DNA of 49,785 nt, taken from Paracoccus gahaiensis. GTDB lineage: Bacteria > Pseudomonadota > Alphaproteobacteria > Rhodobacterales > Rhodobacteraceae. The stretch is taken from contig NZ_SUNI01000021.1 of NCBI RefSeq assembly GCF_005048225.1, positions 1 through 49,785 on the forward strand, in the 5' to 3' direction. Position numbers and translations under genes: made by a program. The notes beneath the pieces were generated by a model. The model had not been told where the DNA came from. It did no database searches and saw only the letters and a list, made by a program, of their open reading frames with translations. Positions 1-7,813 of the stretch are shown here, one piece after another. Each line of letters starts with the position of its first letter. Positions within the stretch are counted from its first letter, which is position 1.

Positions 1-352
1 CGGCATCGGCGGCGATGGCGGCCGCGTCGGCTGCGGCATCCGCGGCGGTCTCGGCGGCGGCCTGATTGTCCGCGTCGGAATCCGAGGGCGCCTCGTCCGC
101 CCGCTGCGCGGCGTCGCCCGCCGCCTCGGCCGCATCCTCGGCCAGCCGCGCGGCTGCGCCGGCATCGGTCTGCGGGACATCGGTCTCGGCAGGCGTTTCG
201 GCGGGCATCTCAGTAGGCATCTCGGTGGGCGTTTCGACGGGGGCAGGGGCCTCGGCCACGAACTCGGTCTGGTCGTCGGTGCCCCGCAGGGCCATCCATC
301 CCCCTCCGGCCGCCAGCAGAAGAATCACGACGATCGGCAAAAGCTTGGACAT
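1..352 (-). CDS. Hypothetical membrane-anchored Ala/Pro/Glu-rich protein (partial, C-terminus beyond window)
   Basis: I do not recognise a family. The frame opens with ATG at 350-352 and runs off the left edge after 117 codons without a stop. Residues about 4-17 form a hydrophobic segment (KLLPIVVILLLAAGGGW), which looks like an uncleaved signal anchor. It is followed by a Pro/Glu/Thr stretch with repeated TEMP and AETP units (about residues 38-55), then an Ala/Asp/Glu-rich part of AADAAADAAA type that could form a coiled coil or extended linker. The layout suggests a periplasmic protein tethered to the inner membrane by its N-terminus, with any folded domain lying outside the window. It is divergent from infC. 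The opposite strand is also open here, but its product is only Ala/Ser low complexity, whereas this strand gives a sensible anchor. Confidence 0.6.
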   Translation of the reverse strand, partial: MSKLLPIVVILLLAAGGGWMALRGTDDQTEFVAEAPAPVETPTEMPTEMPAETPAETDVPQTDAGAAARLAEDAAEAAGDAAQRADEAPSDSDADNQAAAETAADAAADAAAIAADA

Positions 353-485
353 GCGGCACCTGGGAACTGGGATCTAGGCTCTTCTATGGCACAGCCCTTC
401 GGGTCAGAAAACCCGCCGCAAGGCCGCCACGACCCCCGATCCGGCCGCCGATGGTCGATTTGCGGCCCAATGCGATCAATTCCGG

Positions 486-513
486 TTGAAACATGGCGCG
501 CGGGGCCTTATTT
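486..513 (+). promoter_or_regulatory. Candidate infC promoter (weak)
   Basis: TTGAAA at 486-491 and TTATTT at 508-513 are separated by 16 bp, 40 bp before the infC start. The -35 is good and the -10 is poor, so this is only a candidate. The rest of 353-552, between the divergent left-end gene and infC, shows nothing else I can name. Confidence 0.25.
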
Positions 514-538
514 TCCTGCCACTTGCGCATTGGCCATT

Positions 539-545
539 AAAGGAG
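539..545 (+). promoter_or_regulatory. Shine-Dalgarno that fixes the infC AUA start
   Basis: AAAGGAG lies seven bases before the ATA codon at 553-555. No ATG, GTG or TTG in the infC frame lies within reach of this site. An in-frame TAA at 538-540 closes the frame just upstream, so initiation must fall after it. Confidence 0.75.
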
Positions 546-552
546 CACCGCC

Positions 553-1092
553 ATAGCCCGTCGCCCGCATAACGCACCGCCCACCCGTGACACCGGCCCC
601 CGGACGAACGAACGCATCCGCGTGTCGGAAATCCGCCTGATCGGCCCCGAGGGAGAGAATATCGGCGTCGTGCCGCCCTCGGTCGGTCTGCAGATGGCCC
701 AGGATGCCGGTCTGGATCTGGTCGAGATTTCGCCGAACGCGGCCCCTCCGGTCTGCAAGGTCATGGACCTCGGCAAGTACAAGTACGAGATGCAGAAGCG
801 CGAGGCCGAGGCCCGCAAGAAGCAGAAGGTCATCGAGGTCAAGGAGATCAAGTTCCGTCCCGGGACCGACATCCACGACTATGACGTCAAGATGCGCAGC
901 GTGATGAAGTTCCTGGAAGGCGGCGACAAGGTCAAGGTGACCCTGCGCTTCCGCGGCCGCGAGATGGCCCACCAGGATCTGGGGCTTGAGCTGCTGCACC
1001 GCGTGCGCGACGATGTGGGCGAGGCCGGCAAGGTGGAAACCATGCCCAAGCTGGAAGGCCGCCAGATGGTCATGATGATCGCGCCGAAATAG
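553..1092 (+). CDS. infC: Translation initiation factor IF-3, AUA start
   Basis: IF-3 binds the 30S subunit, prevents premature 50S joining and discriminates against non-canonical start codons. The product is about 179 aa when read from ATA at 553. Its N-domain begins [18 protein letters not shown] and continues with [20 protein letters not shown]; the linker Lys/Glu helix ([15 protein letters not shown]) and the C-domain ([26 protein letters not shown]) are both intact. The first conventional start is GTG at 622, which would remove 23 conserved N-terminal residues and lacks a Shine-Dalgarno, whereas AAAGGAG sits seven bases before the ATA. infC using AUU, AUC or AUA is well known and underlies autoregulation by IF-3. 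A strong hairpin follows at once, so the gene looks monocistronic; rpmI and rplT are not adjacent. Confidence 0.95.
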   Translation: MARRPHNAPPTRDTGPRTNERIRVSEIRLIGPEGENIGVVPPSVGLQMAQDAGLDLVEISPNAAPPVCKVMDLGKYKYEMQKREAEARKKQKVIEVKEIKFRPGTDIHDYDVKMRSVMKFLEGGDKVKVTLRFRGREMAHQDLGLELLHRVRDDVGEAGKVETMPKLEGRQMVMMIAPK

Positions 1093-1118
1093 GCCTGCGA
1101 CATATGCGACATCTTCAG

Positions 1119-1148
1119 GGCCGCGCGGGCATTGCCGCGCGGCCTTTT
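1119..1148 (+). terminator. Intrinsic terminator of infC
   Basis: A perfect 10-bp GC stem (1119-1128 with 1135-1144) with a six-base loop is followed by TTTT at 1145-1148. It sits 27 bases after the infC stop codon and separates infC from dut. Confidence 0.8.
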
Positions 1149-1161
1149 GCATGGCTAGGGT
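1132..1161 (+). promoter_or_regulatory. Candidate dut promoter
   Basis: TTGCCG (1132-1137) and TAGGGT (1156-1161) are 18 bp apart. The expected start of transcription would fall almost on the dut ATG at 1167. The -35 lies inside the infC terminator stem. AGGGTGG could equally serve as a ribosome-binding site, so the assignment is uncertain. Confidence 0.35.
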
Positions 1162-1166
1162 GGCGC

Positions 1167-1646
1167 ATGAGTGACGCACCCCAGATCCGCCTGATGCGCC
1201 TGCCCGAGGGCGATCCCGCCATTCCCCTGCCGCATTACCAGACGCCCGGCGCGGCGGGTGCCGATCTGTGCGCGAACCTGGCCCCGGCTGACCGGGCCGC
1301 CGGGATCACGCTGCCGCCCCTGGGGCGCACGCTGATCCCCACCGGACTGGCGCTGGCCATCCCCGAGGGGTGGGAGGTGCAGATCCGCCCCCGCTCGGGT
1401 CTGGCGCTGAAGCATGGCATCACCCTGCCCAATGCGCCCGGCACCATCGACAGCGACTATCGCGGCCCGCTCGGGGTGATCCTGCTCAATCTGGGCGATG
1501 CGCCCTATACGGTCGGCCATGGCGACCGGATCGCGCAGATGGTCGTGGCCCCGGCCCCGCAAGCCCGCTTCGCGCTGGTCGATGCGCTGGAGGAGACGGC
1601 GCGCGGGCAGGGCGGCTTCGGCTCGACCGGGATGGGGGGGCTCTGA
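1167..1646 (+). CDS. dut: dUTP diphosphatase
   Basis: Hydrolyses dUTP to dUMP and pyrophosphate, keeping uracil out of DNA and supplying dUMP for thymidylate synthesis. The 159-aa product carries all five trimeric dUTPase motifs in order: GAAGADLCA (motif 1), [10 protein letters not shown] (motif 2), [19 protein letters not shown] (motif 3), RIAQMVV (motif 4) and [10 protein letters not shown] at the C-terminus (motif 5). I start at ATG 1167 (MSDAPQIRL) because the in-frame ATG at 1104 lies before the infC terminator and would add a non-conserved stretch. The stop TGA overlaps the ATG of the next gene, implying translational coupling with the MoeB-like protein. Confidence 0.95.
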   Translation: MSDAPQIRLMRLPEGDPAIPLPHYQTPGAAGADLCANLAPADRAAGITLPPLGRTLIPTGLALAIPEGWEVQIRPRSGLALKHGITLPNAPGTIDSDYRGPLGVILLNLGDAPYTVGHGDRIAQMVVAPAPQARFALVDALEETARGQGGFGSTGMGGL

Positions 1647-2698
1647 TGCTGGGCGTCTTCCTGATCGTGATGCTGCTGATCCTGGGCCGCGTGCTGGCCC
1701 TGCCGCGGCAGGTGGTGCTGCTGATGATCGGCCTGCTGTGGGTGGGCATGCTGTCGCTGCAGGTGGCGGCGCCGGGCAGCGGGGCTGCGGCGGCGGTGGG
1801 CGGATCGGCGGCGGGCTGGCTGGTGCTGGGCGCCATGGTGGGTCTGGTCATCGCCTATCGCGGCCTTCTGCGCCGGTTGCGCGCCCGCGCCACGCCCGAT
1901 CCCGTGCCGGTCACCCGCGACGCGGGCCTGTCGGGCGCGGAACTGGACCGATACGCCCGCCATCTGGTCCTGCGCCAGATCGGCGGGGCGGGGCAGATGC
2001 GGCTGAAGGCCGCGCGGGTGCTGGTGGTCGGCGCGGGGGGGCTGGGCTCGCCCCTGTGCCTCTATCTGGCGGCGGCGGGGGTCGGGCGGATCACCCTGGC
2101 CGATGACGACACGGTCGGCCTGTCCAACCTGCAGCGGCAGGTGATCTTCCGCAACGACCTGCGCGGCGAGCCCAAGGCCTATGCCGCGGCGCAGGCGATG
2201 TTGGCCCTGAACCCGCATCTGGACATCACCCCCCTGACGCGGCGCATCACCGAAGGCGATGGCGCGCTGATCGCCGACCACGATCTGGTCATCGACGGCA
2301 CCGACAGCTTCGCCACCCGCGCCGCCATCAACCGCGCCTGCGTGGCGGCGGGCGTGCCGCTGCTCTGGGGTGCCATCGGGCAATGGGACGGGCAGGTGAC
2401 CCTGTCCGATCCCGCGCGGGGCGGCCCCTGCATCGCCTGCCTCTTTCCCAAGGCCCCCGAGCATGACGCGCCCTGCGCCGAGGCGGGCGTCGTCGGTGCC
2501 CTGCCCGGGGTCATCGGCAGCCTGATGGCGCTGGAGGCGATCAAGCACCTGACCGGCGCGGGGCAGGGGCTGCGGGGCCGGATGATCCTGTTCGACGGGC
2601 TCTATGGAGAGACGCGGACGATCGGCACTGCGCCCGACCCCGCCTGCCCGGTCTGCGGGGGGCAATCGGCTCTGGCCGGGGCGGCGGCGCGTATCTAG
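1646..2698 (+). CDS. Membrane-anchored HesA/MoeB/ThiF-family adenylyltransferase
   Basis: An E1-like enzyme that would adenylate the C-terminus of a small ubiquitin-fold sulfur carrier (MoaD- or ThiS-like), in molybdopterin or thiamine biosynthesis. The 350-aa product has two parts. Residues 1-75 hold about three hydrophobic segments (near 2-14, 22-40 and 57-71). Residues 95-350 are a ThiF/MoeB domain with the nucleotide loop GAGGLGSP (129-136), SNLQRQ (160-165), two zinc-type pairs (C262/C265 and C334/C337) and C277 in DAPCAEAGVVG, which matches the MoeB cysteine region. MoeB and ThiF are normally soluble, so the N-terminal anchor is notable. No carrier protein gene is in the window, so the substrate cannot be assigned. 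The ATG overlaps the dut stop. Confidence 0.85.
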   Translation: MLGVFLIVMLLILGRVLALPRQVVLLMIGLLWVGMLSLQVAAPGSGAAAAVGGSAAGWLVLGAMVGLVIAYRGLLRRLRARATPDPVPVTRDAGLSGAELDRYARHLVLRQIGGAGQMRLKAARVLVVGAGGLGSPLCLYLAAAGVGRITLADDDTVGLSNLQRQVIFRNDLRGEPKAYAAAQAMLALNPHLDITPLTRRITEGDGALIADHDLVIDGTDSFATRAAINRACVAAGVPLLWGAIGQWDGQVTLSDPARGGPCIACLFPKAPEHDAPCAEAGVVGALPGVIGSLMALEAIKHLTGAGQGLRGRMILFDGLYGETRTIGTAPDPACPVCGGQSALAGAAARI

Positions 2699-2724
2699 GG
2701 TGGCGCCAACAGACAGGAGGTCTC

Positions 2725-4749
2725 ATGAACCCGCAACTGACCCGCTGGACCGGCCCCGAGGGGCTGCCGCGCTTCGATCTGATCGCCGACACCGATTTCG
2801 CCCCGGCCTTCGACCGCGAACTGGCCGCGTCGCAGGCCGCGCATGAGGCGATCGCCGCCAATCCCGACGCGCCCAATTTCGCCAACACCATCGCCGCGAT
2901 GGAGCTGGCCGACGAGGGGCTGAACCGCGTGTTGTCGGTCTTCTACACCCTCGCGGGCGTCGATTCGAACGCGGCGCGGCAGGCGCTGCAGCGCGATTTC
3001 GCGCCGCGCCTGGCCGATCACGGCAGCCGCATCAGCATGGACCCCCGTCTTTACGCCCGGGTCAATGCGGTGGCGCAGACCGCCTCGACCCTGCCGCCCG
3101 AGGATGCGCGGATCACCGAGCTGGCGCTGCGCGACCTGACGCGGGCGGGGGCCGGGCTGGACGAGGCCGGGCGCGCCCGGATGACCGCGATCCGCGCCCG
3201 GCTGGCGGTCCTGACCACCCAGTTCACCCAGAACGTGCTGGAGGATGAGCGCGACTACATCCTGCCCATTCCCGACGACCGGCTGGAGGGCCTGCCGGGC
3301 TGGCTGCTGCGCGCCATGCGGGCGGCGGCGAAGGAACGCGGGCTGACCGGCCAGATCGTGACGCTGAACCGCTCGCTGATCGTGCCCTTCCTGGAGCATG
3401 CGGGCGACAGGGCGCTGCGCGAGACCGCCTTCCGCGCCTGGACCGCGCGCGGCTCGGGCAATGGCGCGGGCGGGCAGGCGACCGACAACCTGCCGGTCCT
3501 GCACGAGATCCTGGCCCTGCGCCATGAGCGCGCGCAGCTGCTGGGCTTTGCCGATTTCGCCTCGTGGAAGCTGGACACCCAGATGGCCGCCACGCCCGAA
3601 CGGGTCGAGGCGCTGCTGTCCGAGGTCTGGACCGCCGCCCGTGCCCGCGCCGCTGCCGATGAGGCCCGGCTGACCGAGATGCTGCGCGCGGACGGCGTCA
3701 ACGGCCCGCTGGAGGCCTGGGACTGGCGCCTCTACGCCGCCCGGCTGCGCCAGCAGGATCACGATGTCGATGCCGATCAGGTCGCGCCCTATCTGACGCT
3801 GGACGCGATGCTGGGCGCGGTCTTCGACGTGGCGCAGCGCCTCTTCGGGCTGGAGTTCCAGCCGCTGCAGGCGCCCATGTGGTCGCCCGATGTGCGGGCC
3901 TGGCGAGTGACGCGGGACGGCCGGTTGATGGCGGTCTTCGTGGGCGACTATTTCGCGCGACCCTCCAAGCGGTCGGGGGCCTGGTGTTCGTCGCTGCAGG
4001 TCCAGCACAAGCTGGGCGAGGGGCAGCGGCCCATCGTCGTCAATGTCTGCAACTTCACCCCGCCCGAGGACGCCGGCGCGCCTGCCTTCCTGTCCTGGGA
4101 CGATGCGCGGACGCTGTTTCACGAGTTCGGCCATGCCACGCATCACATCCTGTCCGACGTGACCTGGCCCTCGATCTCGGGGACCTCGGTGGCGCAGGAC
4201 TTCGTGGAACTGCCCAGCCAGCTCTATGAGCACTGGCTGGAGCAGCCCGCCGTGCTGGACGCCCATGCCCGCCACCACGAGACGGGCGAGGTGCTGCCCG
4301 CCGATCTGCGCGACCGCCTGCTGGCAGCGGGCAAGGCCGGGGCGGGGTTCTCGACGGTGGAATACCTAGAGAGCGCGCTGGTCGATCTGGCCTTCCATCG
4401 CGGCGCGCCGCCCGAGGATGCGATGGCCCGGCAGGCCGAGATCCTGACCGCCCTGGACGGGCCGCGGGCGATCCCGATGCGCCATGCCACGCCGCATTTC
4501 GCCCATGTCTTCGCGGGCGACAGCTATGCCAGCGGATACTACAGCTACATGTGGTCCGAGGTCATGGATGCGGACGCCTTCGCGGCCTTCGAGGAGACGG
4601 GCGACATCTTCGATCCCGCCACCGCGCGGCGGCTGGAGGAGACGATCCTGTCGCGCGGCGGATCGGCCCCGGCGGACGAGCTGTGGATGGCGTTCCGCCA
4701 GCGCATGCCGGGGGTGGATGCGCTGCTGAAGGGGCGCGGGCTGGTCTGA
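2725..4749 (+). CDS. M3 family zinc metallopeptidase (oligopeptidase A / Dcp type)
   Basis: A cytoplasmic zinc oligopeptidase that degrades short peptides, including released signal peptides, in the OpdA/Dcp branch of family M3. The product is 674 aa, the usual length. The mostly helical N-terminal half leads to the catalytic signature HEFGH at residues 466-470, followed by the downstream glutamate region FVELPSQLYEHW, which supplies the third zinc ligand. The C-terminal substrate segment SYASGYYSYMWSEVMDADAF is also conserved. The start ATG has a near-perfect Shine-Dalgarno (AGGAGGT, five bases upstream). No signal peptide is seen. I cannot separate PrlC from Dcp by eye, so no gene symbol is given. 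Confidence 0.93.
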   Translation: MNPQLTRWTGPEGLPRFDLIADTDFAPAFDRELAASQAAHEAIAANPDAPNFANTIAAMELADEGLNRVLSVFYTLAGVDSNAARQALQRDFAPRLADHGSRISMDPRLYARVNAVAQTASTLPPEDARITELALRDLTRAGAGLDEAGRARMTAIRARLAVLTTQFTQNVLEDERDYILPIPDDRLEGLPGWLLRAMRAAAKERGLTGQIVTLNRSLIVPFLEHAGDRALRETAFRAWTARGSGNGAGGQATDNLPVLHEILALRHERAQLLGFADFASWKLDTQMAATPERVEALLSEVWTAARARAAADEARLTEMLRADGVNGPLEAWDWRLYAARLRQQDHDVDADQVAPYLTLDAMLGAVFDVAQRLFGLEFQPLQAPMWSPDVRAWRVTRDGRLMAVFVGDYFARPSKRSGAWCSSLQVQHKLGEGQRPIVVNVCNFTPPEDAGAPAFLSWDDARTLFHEFGHATHHILSDVTWPSISGTSVAQDFVELPSQLYEHWLEQPAVLDAHARHHETGEVLPADLRDRLLAAGKAGAGFSTVEYLESALVDLAFHRGAPPEDAMARQAEILTALDGPRAIPMRHATPHFAHVFAGDSYASGYYSYMWSEVMDADAFAAFEETGDIFDPATARRLEETILSRGGSAPADELWMAFRQRMPGVDALLKGRGLV

Positions 4750-4760
4750 GGCGCCCGAGA

Positions 4761-4820
4761 GGGGGCTCTGCCCCCGCGCCTGCGGCGCCCCCCCGGGATA
4801 TTTTCGGACCGTCGCAGAAG
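4761..4820 (+). repeat. GGATATTT intergenic element, copy A (CGGACCG tail)
   Basis: Begins with hairpin GGGGGC-TCT-GCCCCC (4761-4775), then GCGCC-TGC-GGCGC (4776-4788), a C-run, the core GGGATATTTT, and the tail CGGACCGTCGCAGAAG (4805-4820). It lies between the convergent 3' ends of the peptidase and the SH3-like gene and may act as a terminator. Related copies occur near 12240, 39100, 43938 and 48763. Confidence 0.75.
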
Positions 4821-4827
4821 GTGAGAG

Positions 4828-5385
4828 TCAGTCGCGGATCTCTGCGGCGTCGACGCCCCAGATGGTGGCCTTGGGCACCCAGCCCCGCTGGCCGCCGCCC
4901 GAGACGCGGCACCACTCGGGGTCGCATTCGTTCAGGCGCAGGATGGCCCCGGCCTCGGCCCGGGCCACGATGTCGGCATCCGGGTTGGGGCGGGTGCGCA
5001 GCTCCAGCATGTCCTGGGTCACCAGCGCGGTGCGCACGCCGGACAGCAGCGCGTAATGGATCCAGCCGCCAGTGCCGTCGCGATCCTCGACCCGGCGCCA
5101 ATGGCCGAATTCGGCCACCACGCGCAGCGGCATGCCGGCATGGCGGAACACCCAATCGATGCGGTGCGACAGGCTGGGGCCGCGCCGGGCATTGCCCTCG
5201 TTTCCCTTGAGGCTGACATAGCGGGGCAGGGGCAGGTTGGTCACCGGGCCGCGCTGACCGGCCACGGTCTGCGCCTGCTGGGCCGGGGTCTGCGCCGCGA
5301 CGGGCGTCGCCATGCCCCATGCCCCGATGATCCCCGCCAGCGCGAGTGCCACCGCTGCGCCTGTCCTGCCTGGCCGTGCCGTCAT
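4828..5385 (-). CDS. Exported SH3-domain-like protein
   Basis: The 185-aa product opens with a signal peptide: charged MTARPGRTG, a hydrophobic core of AVALALAGIIGAWG, and probable cleavage after ATPVAA, near residue 30. The mature part has two bacterial SH3-like segments, one around LPRYVSLKGNEGNARRGP and WVFRHAGMPLRVVAEFGHW, the other around MLELRTRPNPDADIVARAEAG and GWVPKATIWG. Such modules usually bind peptidoglycan or partner proteins in the periplasm, but the ligand here is unknown. Two cysteines (NECDPEWC) could form a disulfide. It is divergent from the hydroxyacid dehydrogenase gene. The start ATG is preceded by a GGACAGGG-type site. Confidence 0.85.
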   Translation of the reverse strand: MTARPGRTGAAVALALAGIIGAWGMATPVAAQTPAQQAQTVAGQRGPVTNLPLPRYVSLKGNEGNARRGPSLSHRIDWVFRHAGMPLRVVAEFGHWRRVEDRDGTGGWIHYALLSGVRTALVTQDMLELRTRPNPDADIVARAEAGAILRLNECDPEWCRVSGGGQRGWVPKATIWGVDAAEIRD

Positions 5386-5553
5386 GCCCTGTCCGTCCCT
5401 GTCCTGCGCGGGCCACCCTGGCCCCGGATGGGGCGGCGGTCCTCTGGGGACTTGTGCCGGCCCCTCAACGCGGGCAGTTTGCCAAATGCGGCCCCCGATG
5501 GAAAGGGCGGGCCGACATGCCTGTCCGACCGCGTGCAACACAGTGAGGTGACC

Positions 5554-6558
5554 ATGCCCGCCAGCCCCATGTCCGATCGTCGCAAGCTGCGCGTGGCCGT
5601 CACCCGGCGCCTGCCCGACGCGGTCGAGACCCGCATGTCCGAGCTGTTCGACATCGTGCTGCGCAATGACGACCGCAAGCTGGGTCAGGACGAGCTGGTG
5701 GCGCTGATGGAGGGGGTGGACGTGCTGGTGCCCACCGTCACCGACCAGATCACCGCCGCCATGCTGGCGCGTGCGGGTGAGCGGCTGAAGCTGATCGCCA
5801 ATTTCGGCGCGGGCGTGGATCATATCGACGTGCTCTCGGCGCGGCAGCGCGGCGTGCTGGTCAGCAATACGCCGGGCGTGGTGACCGAGGACACCGCCGA
5901 CATGGTGCTGGCGCTGATCCTGGCGGTGACGCGCAAGATCCCCGAGGGGCTGGCCGAGATGCAGGCCGGGCGCTGGCAGGGCTGGTCGCCCACCGCGCAT
6001 CTGGGCGGGCGCGTGGGGGGGCGGCGGCTCGGCATCCTGGGCATGGGCCGGATCGGGCAGGCGGTCGCGCGCCGGGCCAATGTCTTTGGCATGCAGGTTC
6101 ATTACCACAACCGCAAGCGCCTGCGCCCCGAGATCGAGGAGGCGCTGCAGGCCACCTGGTGGGAAAGCCTGGACCAGATGCTGGCGCGCATGGACATCGT
6201 CAGCGTGAACGCGCCGCACACGCCCTCGACCTTCCACCTGCTGAACGCGCGGCGGCTGAAGCTGATGAAGCCCTCGGCGGTGATCGTGAACACCTCGCGC
6301 GGGGAGGTCATCGACGAGAACGCCCTGACCCGGATGCTGCGGGCGGGCGAGATCGCGGGCGCGGGGCTGGACGTGTTCGAGCATGGGCACGAGATCAATC
6401 CCCGGCTGCGCGAGCTGCCCAACGTGGTCCTGCTGCCGCATATGGGCAGCGCCACGGTCGAGGGCCGCGCCGAGATGGGCGAGAAGGTCATCATCAACAT
6501 CAAGACCTTCGCGGATGGTCACCGGCCGCCCGATCTGGTCGTGCCGTCGATGCTGTAG
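5554..6558 (+). CDS. D-2-hydroxyacid dehydrogenase (glyoxylate/hydroxypyruvate reductase-like)
   Basis: An NAD(P)H-dependent reductase that likely interconverts glyoxylate and glycolate or hydroxypyruvate and D-glycerate. The 334-aa product has the split catalytic domain typical of the family around a Rossmann fold. Nucleotide loop: GMGRIGQA at 163-170. Catalytic residues: Arg249 in NTSRGEVID, a Glu in DVFEHGHEINPRL (276-280) and His296 in LLPHMGSAT. The stretch GHEINPRLRELPNVVLLPHMGSAT differs from classical PGDH and fits the D-glycerate dehydrogenase/GhrB-like branch seen in Rhodobacterales; substrate choice is inferred from that. The chosen ATG follows GAGGTGACC. An MFS transporter gene begins 12 bases after the stop, so the two are probably co-transcribed. 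Confidence 0.88.
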   Translation: MPASPMSDRRKLRVAVTRRLPDAVETRMSELFDIVLRNDDRKLGQDELVALMEGVDVLVPTVTDQITAAMLARAGERLKLIANFGAGVDHIDVLSARQRGVLVSNTPGVVTEDTADMVLALILAVTRKIPEGLAEMQAGRWQGWSPTAHLGGRVGGRRLGILGMGRIGQAVARRANVFGMQVHYHNRKRLRPEIEEALQATWWESLDQMLARMDIVSVNAPHTPSTFHLLNARRLKLMKPSAVIVNTSRGEVIDENALTRMLRAGEIAGAGLDVFEHGHEINPRLRELPNVVLLPHMGSATVEGRAEMGEKVIINIKTFADGHRPPDLVVPSML

Positions 6559-6570
6559 GAATTCAGGGAC

Positions 6571-7716
6571 ATGACGGATGGACGCGCGCGCTGGGCGGTT
6601 TCGGCCCTGTTCTTCGCCAATGGGCTGCTGGTGGGCAGCTGGGCGCCCAAGATCCCGGTGCTGATGGCGCGATTGGGAATCACCGAGGCGATGGCCGGGC
6701 TGATCGTGCTGGGGCTGGGGGCGGGGTCGCTCTGCGTGATGCCGATCTTTGGCGCGATGGTGGCGCGGGCGGGATCGGCGCGGGCGGTGCGGGTTGCGGC
6801 CTCGGCGGCCTGCAGCTCGCTCGTCTGGATGTCGGTGATGCCGGGATACTGGTCGGTCGCGGCGGCGGTGTTCCTGTTCGGGGGCGTGATCGGCGGCATG
6901 GATGTCGCGATGAATGCCAATGCGGTCGCGGTCGAACGGCACCGAAAGCGGGCGATCATGTCGTCCTGCCACGGCTTCTGGAGCCTGGGCGGGTTGGCCG
7001 GGGCGGGGGCGGGCGGCGCGCTGATCCTGCAATTCGGTGAAGTATTTCATGCGGTTATCGTGACCATGGCGGTGGCCGGGGTGCTGGTGCTGGCCCTGCC
7101 GCGCCTGCTGGAGGATCGCCCGGCGCCGGAGGCCGAGAAGGTGCCGCTGCGCCTGCCGCGCACGCCCTTGCCCTATCTGATCGGGCTGATGGCGCTGACT
7201 GCGATGATCCCCGAAGGCGCGATCCTCGACTGGGCCGCCGTCTATCTGCAGCGCGAGATGGGCGCCTCGCTGGCGGTGGCGGGCTGGGGCTTTGCGGCCT
7301 GCGCGGGCACCATGGCGGTGATGCGGTTCCTGGGCGACGGCTTGCGGCGGCGCTTCGGGGCGGTGGCGACGCTGCGCGCCAGCGCCGGCGCGGCCATGGC
7401 GGGGCTGGCGCTGGCGGGGCTGTCGGATGCGCCCGGCCCAGCAATCGCTGGCTTTGCGCTGGCCGGGATCGGCATTGCCAACATGGTGCCCATCGCCTTC
7501 TCGGCGGCCGGGAACGTGCCTGGACTGGCCGCCGGGATGGGCCTGTCGGTGGTCACGATGATGGGCTATTCCGGCATCCTTCTGGCGCCGGGCAGCATCG
7601 GCTTTCTGGCCGAATATGTCAGCTTCGGCAGCATCTATCTGGGGCTGGCGGTTCTGCTGCTGGTGCCGGTGCTGCTGTCGCCCTTGGCGCGGACGGCGGA
7701 TTTCGAAAAGGGCTGA
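6571..7716 (+). CDS. MFS transporter (YbjJ/FucP-like)
   Basis: An inner-membrane major facilitator permease of 381 aa with about twelve hydrophobic segments in two halves, joined by the polar loop LLEDRPAPEAEKVPLRLPRTP near residues 184-204. Short TM-loop features such as FFANGLLVGSWAPKIP, GGVIGGMDVAMNANAVAVE and CHGFWSLGGL resemble the branch that includes E. coli YbjJ and fucose-permease relatives. Those have no uniformly established substrate. The position directly after a hydroxyacid dehydrogenase suggests export or uptake of an organic acid or sugar derivative, but this is only an inference. An AGGGAC site precedes the ATG. Confidence 0.85.
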   Translation: MTDGRARWAVSALFFANGLLVGSWAPKIPVLMARLGITEAMAGLIVLGLGAGSLCVMPIFGAMVARAGSARAVRVAASAACSSLVWMSVMPGYWSVAAAVFLFGGVIGGMDVAMNANAVAVERHRKRAIMSSCHGFWSLGGLAGAGAGGALILQFGEVFHAVIVTMAVAGVLVLALPRLLEDRPAPEAEKVPLRLPRTPLPYLIGLMALTAMIPEGAILDWAAVYLQREMGASLAVAGWGFAACAGTMAVMRFLGDGLRRRFGAVATLRASAGAAMAGLALAGLSDAPGPAIAGFALAGIGIANMVPIAFSAAGNVPGLAAGMGLSVVTMMGYSGILLAPGSIGFLAEYVSFGSIYLGLAVLLLVPVLLSPLARTADFEKG

Positions 7717-7727
7717 GGTCCGGCGCA

Positions 7728-7768
7728 ACGGCTGCGGGCGTTGCTTTGGCGGTGCGCGCAACAGCCGT
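7728..7768. terminator. Possible terminator hairpin between convergent MFS and panB
   Basis: ACGGCTG (7728-7734) pairs with CAGCCGT (7762-7768). An inner GTTGC (7740-7744) can pair with GCAAC (7758-7762), sharing one base with the outer arm. There is no clear T-run, so the role is uncertain. Confidence 0.3.
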
Positions 7769-7813
7769 GGCCCGGGCGGCACGGATCGGCCAGTGATTGC
7801 TGGAGTTTGCATC

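Noticed and set aside
622..624. GTG at 622 as the infC start
   Set aside because: It lacks a Shine-Dalgarno and drops the conserved IF-3 N-terminus, which is encoded in frame just upstream from the ATA.
1370..1645. N-terminal extension of the MoeB-like protein into dut
   Set aside because: The added 92 residues are the out-of-frame reading of dut. The TGATG overlap at 1644-1648 gives a natural start.
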